A stretch of DNA of 42,833 nucleotides, taken from contig JAGQZQ010000017.1 of NCBI GenBank assembly GCA_020435415.1, positions 1 to 42,833 on the forward strand, written 5' to 3'. The notes under the pieces are model-generated. The model was given only the letters and a program-made list of their open reading frames with translations. It did not search any database and was not told where the DNA came from. Positions 1 through 6,935 of this stretch are shown here, piece after piece. Position numbers and translations under genes: made by a program. Source of the DNA: Flavobacteriales bacterium. Its GTDB lineage: Bacteria; Bacteroidota; Bacteroidia; JACJYZ01. Positions within the stretch are counted from its first letter, which is position 1, and each line of letters opens with the position of its first letter.

Positions 1-1
1 C

Positions 2-760
2 GTGCACGTGGCAATCACGGGTAAGGTCTTCGAAGTAGAAGACAGCAGCAAGGTGGGATCAATGGAAGAAATGATCGACTTCCACTCGAAAAGCCAGGAG
101 GACGACATGAAATACAAACCGCTGGCCAGCGCAACGGTCTCCCTCTACCTTATAGACAAGGACAACCCGGAAGAACCTCTTCTTATAAAAACTGATACCA
201 CGGGAGATGCCGGAGAATACTTCCTGATGATGGAACGTGGAAATAACTACCAGGTCGTTATCAACAAAGAAGGTTACTTTAACCGGAGTTTTGACCTATC
301 CACACATAATATAAACCGATCGGACACCATACAACGTAATGCCGGGGTCGCACCCATCCCACCCGAGCCGATCATCATTAAAAATATTTATTATCCCTTC
401 GATAAATACTACCTCACCGACTCTGCAAAGACCACCATCGATACCACGATCTATGTGATCATGAAAGAAAACCCCAACATCATTGCAGAGATCAGTTCGC
501 ATACGGACAGTCACGGAACCGATAAATACAACGAACGCTTGTCTCAGAAAAGAGCCGAAAGCGTAGTGAAATATCTTATTGAAAAAGGGATTAAGGAAAG
601 CCGCCTGGTGGCCAAAGGATACGGCGAATCCAAGCCCATTGCCCCTAACGAAAAGGAAGATGGCAGTGATGATCCGGAGGGAAGGGCAAAAAACCGAAGG
701 ACCGAATTCAAGGTCATCGGTCGCATCGACAACATTTCCGGTATCATCTACGAAGATTAG
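2..760 (+). CDS. OmpA family protein, C-terminal part (5' end outside window)
   Basis: The reading frame is open from the first bases, so the gene most likely starts upstream and only its last ~250 residues are here. The first ~115 residues resemble a carboxypeptidase-regulatory-like beta-sandwich (ITGKVFE, then a TDTTGDAGEYFL segment). Residues ~125-245 form an OmpA-like peptidoglycan-binding domain: YYPFDK strand, HTDSHGTDKYN with the Asp that contacts diaminopimelate, SQKRAESV with the matching Arg, and KGYGESKPI. In Bacteroidota such proteins often also carry PD40/TPR repeats upstream, which cannot be checked here. Likely role: linking the outer membrane to the wall. The GTG at position 2 is probably only an internal valine. 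Confidence 0.88.
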   Translation: MHVAITGKVFEVEDSSKVGSMEEMIDFHSKSQEDDMKYKPLASATVSLYLIDKDNPEEPLLIKTDTTGDAGEYFLMMERGNNYQVVINKEGYFNRSFDLSTHNINRSDTIQRNAGVAPIPPEPIIIKNIYYPFDKYYLTDSAKTTIDTTIYVIMKENPNIIAEISSHTDSHGTDKYNERLSQKRAESVVKYLIEKGIKESRLVAKGYGESKPIAPNEKEDGSDDPEGRAKNRRTEFKVIGRIDNISGIIYED

Positions 761-769
761 TTTTAACAC

Positions 770-819
770 TTTGACCACTTAAATGGTCACTTAGTATAAG
801 ACGTGAATTTATACTTGAG
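770..819. repeat. Two short hairpins after the OmpA gene
   Basis: TTGACCACTTAAATGGTCA (about 771-789) is a near-palindrome made of the same TTGACCACTT word that ends the 397-bp elements elsewhere in the window. It is followed by AGTATAA and TTATACT arms (about 793-816) separated by 9 nt. The first hairpin lies just after the OmpA stop codon and might help end transcription, but there is no T-run. Confidence 0.4.
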
Positions 820-820
820 A

Positions 821-981
821 GATTCCTCGCTGCGCTTCGGGATGACAGTATTCATAGGGCTAACGGAAAGGCAAAAGTGCGCGGCTTACATTTTTATATT
901 TCGACGATTCGGTTGCGCACTTTCGCCTTTCTTACCATTTAGATAAAACGGTTTTGTCATCCCGAAGCGCAGCGAGGGATC
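821..981. repeat. 161-bp compound palindrome (REP/MITE-like)
   Basis: Outer arms at 821-846 and 956-981 are inverted 26-mers with one mismatch, sharing the core TCGCTGCGCTTCGGGATGAC. Inner arms at 866-882 and 915-931 are inverted 17-mers with one mismatch, sharing AAAGTGCGC. The two arm pairs nest around a ~32-bp AT-rich centre. No ORF fits. From memory, similar 'CGCTGCGCTTCGGGATGAC' words recur between genes in many Bacteroidota genomes. This fills most of the 761-1110 gap; the rest (982-1091) shows nothing beyond the promoter before murF-alr. Confidence 0.75.
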
Positions 982-1091
982 TATAAAAAAGCAAATAAGC
1001 CATTGACACAAATGAGTCCTTTGAATATTAAAGTTAGTGCGGAAGTGCCAATGTATCCTGCTATGGTTACAAATGCATAACCGCATTCTTT

Positions 1092-1099
1092 TATCTTTG
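1092..1099 (+). promoter_or_regulatory. Bacteroidota -7 box before murF-alr
   Basis: TATCTTTG matches the Bacteroidota sigma-A -7 consensus TAnnTTTG and lies 11 nt before the ATG at 1111, implying a very short 5' leader. No clear -33 TTTG was found at the usual spacing. Confidence 0.5.
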
Positions 1100-1110
1100 A
1101 TCAACACCCC

Positions 1111-3594
1111 ATGAGTATTGAGGATGGATATGAAATGACGCAGATTGCGGACTGGCTTCAGGGGGAAGCATCACTTAAAATCCCCGGCCGGATCCGATAC
1201 CTGATGACGGACAGCCGGAAAGGGGCTGACCTGTCTCACTCGCTTTTTTTTGCACTGAAGGGCAGCGCACATGACGGACACGGATTTATCCCTGAGCTGT
1301 TTGGAAAAGGGTACCGTCATTTTGTGGTGGAACATATGCCGGACGATCAACGTCTGCTTGATCAGGCGAACTTTATTCGGGTTCCGGATACCATGGCAGC
1401 CCTTCAGAAGCTGGCCAAACGTCACCGCGACCAATTTTCCTGTCCCGTTATCGGAATCACCGGCAGCAATGGAAAAACGATTGTGAAAGAATGGCTTTAT
1501 CAATTGATGCAGGAAGACAAGGCCATTGTGCGAAGTCCACGAAGCTATAATTCACAACTTGGCGTTGCCCTATCGGTATGGATGATGGCGCCCCAGGATG
1601 AGCTGGCGATCTTTGAAGCAGGCATCTCACAACCAGGTGAGATGCAGGCCCTGTCCCGTATGATCGCGCCAACCATCGGACTGATCACCAACATCGGACA
1701 CGCGCACGACGAGCATTTCAAGGACCATATCCAGAAAACCACCGAAAAGCTTAAACTCTTTCATGGATGTAAATCCCTCATCTATTGCAGGGATCATTCC
1801 CTGATTCATGAACAGGTGATGGCGGACCCGGCATTGAAAGAGGTCATATTGCTGACCTGGTCGCGTGTCACCAAAGCCGATCTGATCATCGGAAAAACAA
1901 AACAGGACGGGCCGTCAACATCTATCCAGGCAACCTACCACAATAAATTCATCAATATCACCATACCTTTTACCGACGAGGCATCCGTTGAGAATGCCAT
2001 TCACTGTTGGCTGGTGATGCTGCATCTGGGATATGATCCCGAAACCATTAACAACCGGATGCGGTTTTTGAATGCGGTAGCCATGCGGCTGGAGTTAAAA
2101 GAAGGAATTCACCAATGTTCGGTGATCAACGACTTCTACAATTCCGATCTGGAATCCCTGACCATTGCCCTGGATTTCCTGAACCAGCAGCAACAACATG
2201 CCAAACGCACGGTTATCCTTTCAGACCTGCTGCAGAGTGGTTTGGGAAAAGAGCAGTTGTATAGGGAAATCGCACAACGCCTGGAAAGAAGGCAGGTTGA
2301 TCGCCTGATCGGAGTCGGGCCGGATATTTCCAGCCAGTCCGGACTGTTCAAAGGAGAAAAACAATTTTATCCGGATACGGATGCTTTCCTCGCCGCATTA
2401 CCTGGTCTGCCATTCCATGAAGAAACCATCCTGTTGAAGGGAGCGAGAAGCTTCGGCTTTGAACGGATCAGCCGCCTGTTGCAGCAAAAAGCCCATGATA
2501 CTGTGCTGGAGGTGAACCTGGGGGCTTTGATACGCAATCTGAATATTTTCCGCAGCAAGCTGGAACCGGGTACCCGGATCATGGCCATGGTGAAAGCTTT
2601 CTCATACGGCAGTGGCACTTACGAAGTAGCCAACGCCTTGCAATTCCACCGGGTGGATTACCTGGCAGTGGCATACGCTGACGAAGGCATGGCCCTGCGC
2701 AAGGCCGGGATCACTTTACCTATCATGGTCATGAGTCCGCAACCGGCCTCGTTCGATACCATGTTCATGCATACGCTGGAAGCGGAGATCTACAGTTTAT
2801 CAATGCTCGATACTTTTATCGAAGCGGCACAAAGACGACATCCCGATCTGACCACCAGAGTACCCATCCACATCAAGATAGACACGGGCATGCACCGTCT
2901 GGGTTTTCTCGAGGAAGAGCTGAACCAGATGATTGTGAAGATCAGAAACAGCCGCATCCTTCAGATCAAATCCATCTTCACCCACCTGGCAGCCAGTGAC
3001 GAACCGGTTCACGACGATTTTTCGCACGAGCAGATACAGCGCTTCAAACGTTGCGCCGATGCCGTGCAGCCTCATTTCGCCTATCCTATCATGCGGCACG
3101 TCCTGAACACTTCCGGCATTCAACGCTTTCCGGAAGCACAATTTGACATGGTACGGTTGGGGATCGGTTTATACGGACTGACCCCTGTGGGCGGCCTTGA
3201 CCTTCATCCGGCGGGAACATTAAAAACCACGATAACACAGATCAAGAAGGTTCAACCGGGAGATAGCATCGGTTACGGACGAACGGACAGGGCAGAAAAA
3301 CCAATGGACATCGCCACCGTTCCAATAGGATATGCAGACGGCTACAACCGGCGTTTGGGAAACGGCCGCTGCCATATGCTGGTGAACGGAAAGCCTGCAC
3401 CCACCATCGGAAACATTTGCATGGACATGTGTATGCTTGACGTTACCGGGATGATTGCGCGTGAAGGCGATGAGGTTATTGCATTCGGCGATGGCTTGCC
3501 CATCAGCATACTCGCACAAGCCGCAGAAACAATCCCGTATGAAATCCTTGCAGCGATCTCCCAACGGGTGAAACGCGTTTACTATCAGGAATAA
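1111..3594 (+). CDS. murF-alr: Bifunctional MurF / alanine racemase fusion
   Basis: This 827-aa protein fuses two peptidoglycan precursor enzymes. The N-terminal MurF half (about residues 1-455) adds D-Ala-D-Ala to the UDP-MurNAc-tripeptide. It has the ATP loop GSNGKT (118-123) and later Mur-ligase landmarks such as ITNIGHAHDEHF and NDFYNSD. The C-terminal half is a PLP alanine racemase, which makes the D-Ala: VLEVNLGAL, the PLP lysine in MVKAFSYGSG (Lys495), HIKIDTGMHRLGF, SIGYGRT with the likely catalytic Tyr722, VPIGYADGYNRR and NICMDMC. This fusion is common in Bacteroidota, so both halves are probably active. The ATG at 1111 fits the promoter; Met9 (1135) is the alternative. It is monocistronic, facing meaB. 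Confidence 0.96.
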   Translation: MSIEDGYEMTQIADWLQGEASLKIPGRIRYLMTDSRKGADLSHSLFFALKGSAHDGHGFIPELFGKGYRHFVVEHMPDDQRLLDQANFIRVPDTMAALQKLAKRHRDQFSCPVIGITGSNGKTIVKEWLYQLMQEDKAIVRSPRSYNSQLGVALSVWMMAPQDELAIFEAGISQPGEMQALSRMIAPTIGLITNIGHAHDEHFKDHIQKTTEKLKLFHGCKSLIYCRDHSLIHEQVMADPALKEVILLTWSRVTKADLIIGKTKQDGPSTSIQATYHNKFINITIPFTDEASVENAIHCWLVMLHLGYDPETINNRMRFLNAVAMRLELKEGIHQCSVINDFYNSDLESLTIALDFLNQQQQHAKRTVILSDLLQSGLGKEQLYREIAQRLERRQVDRLIGVGPDISSQSGLFKGEKQFYPDTDAFLAALPGLPFHEETILLKGARSFGFERISRLLQQKAHDTVLEVNLGALIRNLNIFRSKLEPGTRIMAMVKAFSYGSGTYEVANALQFHRVDYLAVAYADEGMALRKAGITLPIMVMSPQPASFDTMFMHTLEAEIYSLSMLDTFIEAAQRRHPDLTTRVPIHIKIDTGMHRLGFLEEELNQMIVKIRNSRILQIKSIFTHLAASDEPVHDDFSHEQIQRFKRCADAVQPHFAYPIMRHVLNTSGIQRFPEAQFDMVRLGIGLYGLTPVGGLDLHPAGTLKTTITQIKKVQPGDSIGYGRTDRAEKPMDIATVPIGYADGYNRRLGNGRCHMLVNGKPAPTIGNICMDMCMLDVTGMIAREGDEVIAFGDGLPISILAQAAETIPYEILAAISQRVKRVYYQE

Positions 3595-3600
3595 TTAAAA

Positions 3601-3618
3601 CTGATCCGGCCGGATCAG
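3601..3618. terminator. Perfect 18-bp palindrome between converging genes
   Basis: CTGATCCGGCCGGATCAG is a perfect palindrome 6 nt after the murF-alr stop, and it contains the TGA stop of meaB (3615-3617, minus strand). Lying between two convergent genes, it could act as a short two-way terminator. It has almost no loop and no T-run, so this is a weak call; a protein-binding site is possible. Confidence 0.35.
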
Positions 3619-4538
3619 TGCGTATCGTTAATATACCCCCACTTGCGCAGTTCCGCGTAAAGGTTGACGGGACCTTTCTGAAGCCCTTCCAGAATACGTT
3701 GTTCAAGTTGGGCTTTGTCTACATCGTTCATCCTGGATACCTGAATCAGATTCCAGGCTTTCTCGGTATACAAGGCCGCTTTACGGACATCATGCGAGGA
3801 GAGGTGGGCATGATGATCATTTATTGCACCCACCAGATCCTCCACACCATCTCCTTTCATGGCGACCGTTTTGACAACAGGTGGTTGCCACGCATCATGA
3901 TAACGTTCGCCGGTCATGGTCACCAGGTTCTTGACCCATTCCTCGGCGCCGGGACGATCCGCCTTATTCACTACAAAAATATCCGCGATCTCCATCACAC
4001 CCGATTTAAGCGTTTGTATCTCATCGCCCGCTTCAGGCACAAGTACAAGTACGGTGGTATCCGCCAAACCAGCGATCTCTACTTCAGACTGACCCACACC
4101 AACCGTTTCTATAAGGATATAATCAAACGGGTATCCACGCATTACATCCACCACTTCCATCGTCTTTGCAGATAACCCTCCCAGCGAACGGCGGCTGGCA
4201 AGTGAACGGATAAAGACCAGGTCATTCTCAAAATGCTCGGACATACGTATCCTATCGCCGAGTAGTGCTCCCATATTAAAGGGTGACGACGGATCAATGG
4301 CTACAACCCCTATCCTCTTTCCGGCACCGGTAAGCTGCTTCACCACCTCATTAATAAGGGTGCTCTTCCCAGCTCCCGGAGGACCGGTGAAACCAACCAC
4401 CGGTACATTCCGGTCCAGTGAAAGAGAACGAAGGATCATATCAGCCGCGTCCCCGTCATTCTCAACAACGGAAATCGCCCTGGCCAGTGCTTTGGGTTCT
4501 CCCCCGGAAATTCCCTTTAATAATTGTACAGCATCCAT
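3615..4538 (-). CDS. meaB: Methylmalonyl-CoA mutase-associated GTPase MeaB
   Basis: This 307-aa G3E-type P-loop GTPase belongs to the MeaB/ArgK family, which guards cobalamin loading and protects methylmalonyl-CoA mutase. Visible motifs are the Walker A GPPGAGKST (residues 53-61), DPSSPF, the switch-region Glu in ETVGVGQSEVE, and the guanine-specificity motif NKAD. The open frame extends upstream to 4658, but the extra 40 residues lie in the intergenic repeat and look random. The ATG at 4538 (MDAVQLLKGISGG) is the family-like start. No mutase gene is in the window, so the partner must be elsewhere. A near-consensus TTACTTTG lies just upstream on the minus strand (about 4544-4551). Confidence 0.94.
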   Translation of the reverse strand: MDAVQLLKGISGGEPKALARAISVVENDGDAADMILRSLSLDRNVPVVGFTGPPGAGKSTLINEVVKQLTGAGKRIGVVAIDPSSPFNMGALLGDRIRMSEHFENDLVFIRSLASRRSLGGLSAKTMEVVDVMRGYPFDYILIETVGVGQSEVEIAGLADTTVLVLVPEAGDEIQTLKSGVMEIADIFVVNKADRPGAEEWVKNLVTMTGERYHDAWQPPVVKTVAMKGDGVEDLVGAINDHHAHLSSHDVRKAALYTEKAWNLIQVSRMNDVDKAQLEQRILEGLQKGPVNLYAELRKWGYINDTH

Positions 4539-4590
4539 GTAGTACAAAGTAAGTATAAAAGTAGATAGTAGGTAGTCCTTAGTAGTTAAC

Positions 4591-4987
4591 GCGTTGACCA
4601 CTTTCCAAGATATACTGATTTGTCTTATTTTCAGATTTGGATATCCCTTGTTGTACATCGGGATGACAAGGTTACCATGCGTAATGGTTAGAATGATAAG
4701 AGTGCTTGAATGCCGTCATTCCTAAGTAAGGTGAATTTCGGTGGTTAGGCGAAGGTTGCACCTTCGTCTGTCTATCCCGTAGCTTTAAGCTACTTGCTTC
4801 ATCTTACCTTACAGTGCTGGTAGCTAAGGACGAATTCTCAGTAGAAAATACCAAAGCGGAACGCTTTGAAGATAATAGGACGAAGGTGCACCTGTCCCGG
4901 TATCGCAATGATCCGGGAACCTTCGCCCAACGCCTCGGTATTACGTTTACAGACTCAATATAATTTCCCATGCAAAGTGGTCAACGC
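4591..4987 (+). repeat. 397-bp hairpin-rich intergenic element, copy A
   Basis: It starts with GCGTTGACCACTTT and ends with AAAGTGGTCAACGC, so it has ~13-bp terminal inverted repeats. Internal hairpins are: a short arm GGCGAAGGTTGCACCTTCG (4748-4768), GTAGCTTTAAGCTAC, CAAAGCGGAACGCTTTG, and an extended arm (4879-4927) with a CCCGG...CCGGG insert. Copy C (41309-41705) is the same length and, reverse-complemented, differs at roughly twenty positions by eye plus the position of the insert. It has no ORF of note. It sits between the divergent meaB and glycosyltransferase genes and fills nearly all of the 4539-5026 gap. CCTTAGTAGTTA occurs on both flanks (4577-4588 and 4987-4998). Confidence 0.85.
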
Positions 4988-5011
4988 CTTAGTAGTTAGA
5001 CACGGGATTCC

Positions 5012-5019
5012 TACCTTTG
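5012..5019 (+). promoter_or_regulatory. -7 box before the GT2 gene
   Basis: TACCTTTG matches TAnnTTTG exactly and ends 7 nt before the ATG at 5027, so the transcript would be nearly leaderless. It lies just outside the right end of repeat copy A. Confidence 0.55.
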
Positions 5020-5026
5020 CGCCACT

Positions 5027-5782
5027 ATGGCCATGATATCGGCTGCTATCATCACATTTAACGAAGAGCGCAACATAGGTCGCTGCATCGATTCCCTGCA
5101 GGGAGTGGCTGATGAGATCATTGTGGTGGATTCATATTCCACAGATGATACGGAAGCCATATGCAAAGAGCGTGGTGTGACATTTGTACAACATAAATTC
5201 GAAGGCCATATCGAGCAGAAAAACTATGCGGTAACCCAAACGAATTACGAATATATTCTTTCGCTGGATGCTGATGAGGCGCTCTCCGATACCCTGAAAG
5301 CATCCATTCTACACGAGAAAAATACCATGCAACAGGATGTGTATGCCATGAACCGTCTGACCAATTATTGCGGACAATGGATTAAACATGGCGGATGGTA
5401 CCCCGACACAAAGATCCGGTTATTCAAAAAAGGTTCCGGAACATGGGGCGGTGTGAACCCCCACGATAAAATTCTGGTGCAACCCGGATCACATATGGGA
5501 AAATTAAAAGGAGACCTGCTTCACTTTTCCTTTTATACCGTAGCACAACACAAGGAACAGGCAAGGAAGTTCGCTTCCATTGCCGCACATGCCATGCACA
5601 AGCAAGGAAGAAAGGCTGGCTGGTGGTCCATATTCATTCACCCTCCCGCTAAATTTATCCGAAATTATTTTTTGAAAGCCGGTTTTCTCGATGGGTACAA
5701 CGGTCTGCGGATATGCCTGATATCTTCTCTCACCACCTACCGTAAATACAAAATGCTCTATGCGCTCAGCAAGGAAGCCTGA
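5027..5782 (+). CDS. Glycosyltransferase family 2 (WaaE/KdtX-like)
   Basis: A 251-aa cytoplasmic GT-A fold enzyme predicted to add a sugar to the LPS core or a similar glycan. The nucleotide-sugar binding start is ISAAIITFNEERNIGRCIDSL, followed by DEIIVVDSYSTDDT and the metal-binding DAD motif in LSLDADEAL (about residues 83-91). A C-terminal tail with aromatic and basic residues (FLDGYNGLRI...YRKYKMLYAL) resembles the WaaE/KdtX group, often called LPS core beta-1,4-glucosyltransferase; donor and acceptor cannot be read from sequence. The ATG at 5027 fits the -7 box; Met3 is the alternative. It overlaps the next glycosyltransferase by 23 nt, which suggests coupled translation. Confidence 0.9.
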   Translation: MAMISAAIITFNEERNIGRCIDSLQGVADEIIVVDSYSTDDTEAICKERGVTFVQHKFEGHIEQKNYAVTQTNYEYILSLDADEALSDTLKASILHEKNTMQQDVYAMNRLTNYCGQWIKHGGWYPDTKIRLFKKGSGTWGGVNPHDKILVQPGSHMGKLKGDLLHFSFYTVAQHKEQARKFASIAAHAMHKQGRKAGWWSIFIHPPAKFIRNYFLKAGFLDGYNGLRICLISSLTTYRKYKMLYALSKEA

Positions 5783-6935
5783 TATCCGGAGTGGTACACG
5801 CACACTCAACATTCTGCATGTTTCCACGGCTTCATCATGGAGAGGCGGAGAGCAGCAACTGGCATATCTCGTAGGTGAACTGGAACAACAAGAGTACATC
5901 ACACAAACGGTGGTATGTGCCAAAGGCTCTGCGCTCGAGCAACACTGCAACCGTATGTCCATCCCGCATGTTGCATTAAAAAAGAGAAGCTCGGTGGATT
6001 GGGGTTTTGCATTCCAGCTGAGTCGTCTCTGCAGATCGTTGAACATATCCATCATGCATTGTCATGATGCCCATGCGCACAGCTTTGCTGTCTGGTCTGC
6101 CACCCTTTTCCGAAACCCCGTACCCATTGTGATCAGCCGGAGGGTAGATTTCAGGATCCGCAGAGGCTTCTTCTCCTCCTTCAAGTACAACCACAAATCC
6201 ATATGTGGTATCCTGTGTGTATCTGAAAAGATCCGAAGCATCATCTCACCGAGAATCAAAGACAAAACCAAACTGTTCACCGTTTATTCGGGCATTGATC
6301 TGACCAGATTTGATACAAAGCCTGTACAGAACAAGCTCCGGCAACAGTTCAACATTCCGGATGATGAGTTCATGATCGCCAACGTGGCAGCCCTGGCTCC
6401 GCACAAGGACTATTTTACATTCATTGACACCGTGGAAGTGCTTCAATCCAGAGACATCAAAGCGCATTACTTCATCATCGGAGAGGGAAAATTAAGGGAG
6501 AACATCCAGGAGTATATTGAGCACAAGGCATTGGAACATGTGATTACCCTGACAGGTTTCCGGGAAGACATACCGCTTATCCTACCGGGCATAGATGTAT
6601 TTCTCATAACCTCTTCGACCGAGGGCCTGGGCACTTCAATTCTGGATGCTTTCGCCTGTGACGTTCCTGTTGTGGCCACCCGCGCCGGTGGTATTCCGGA
6701 GATTGTTATCGATAATCAAACCGGGTTGTCCGCACCGGTAGGAGATGCGGAAGCATTGGCAGAACAGGTGATCCGTATGCTGCAAGAGCCCGGGCTGCGG
6801 CAAAGCATGGTGGGTGCAGCCCGAAAACACCTTCAGAACTTCAGCCGTGAAGCAACTGCTAAACGGACGCTGGAAGTGTACCGGAAGATTTGCTGGCCCG
6901 ACGGTCTCCACGACCAAACAACAGAAGCGAATTAA
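5760..6935 (+). CDS. Glycosyltransferase family 4 (GT-B fold)
   Basis: This 391-aa enzyme has the two Rossmann halves of GT4 transferases. The N-terminal acceptor domain opens with LNILHVSTASSWRGGEQQ. The C-terminal donor domain has FIIGEGKLRENIQ, the SSTEGLGTSILDAFA segment with the E-x7-E type phosphate-contact region, and PVVATRAGGIPEIV. It probably transfers a sugar from a nucleotide donor in LPS or O-antigen assembly together with the GT2 gene it overlaps; the specific sugar is unknown. The start at 5760 lies inside the upstream gene, and later in-frame starts would remove the first beta strand. Its last 77 nt overlap the 3' end of waaL on the other strand. Confidence 0.9.
   Translation: MRSARKPDIRSGTRTLNILHVSTASSWRGGEQQLAYLVGELEQQEYITQTVVCAKGSALEQHCNRMSIPHVALKKRSSVDWGFAFQLSRLCRSLNISIMHCHDAHAHSFAVWSATLFRNPVPIVISRRVDFRIRRGFFSSFKYNHKSICGILCVSEKIRSIISPRIKDKTKLFTVYSGIDLTRFDTKPVQNKLRQQFNIPDDEFMIANVAALAPHKDYFTFIDTVEVLQSRDIKAHYFIIGEGKLRENIQEYIEHKALEHVITLTGFREDIPLILPGIDVFLITSSTEGLGTSILDAFACDVPVVATRAGGIPEIVIDNQTGLSAPVGDAEALAEQVIRMLQEPGLRQSMVGAARKHLQNFSREATAKRTLEVYRKICWPDGLHDQTTEAN

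Noticed and set aside
3618-4175. 185-codon plus-strand frame opposite meaB
   Set aside because: It is antisense to the GTPase core and shows no recognisable domain.
4539-4658. N-terminal extension of meaB
   Set aside because: The 40 extra residues run into repeat copy A, and the family normally starts near the ATG at 4538.
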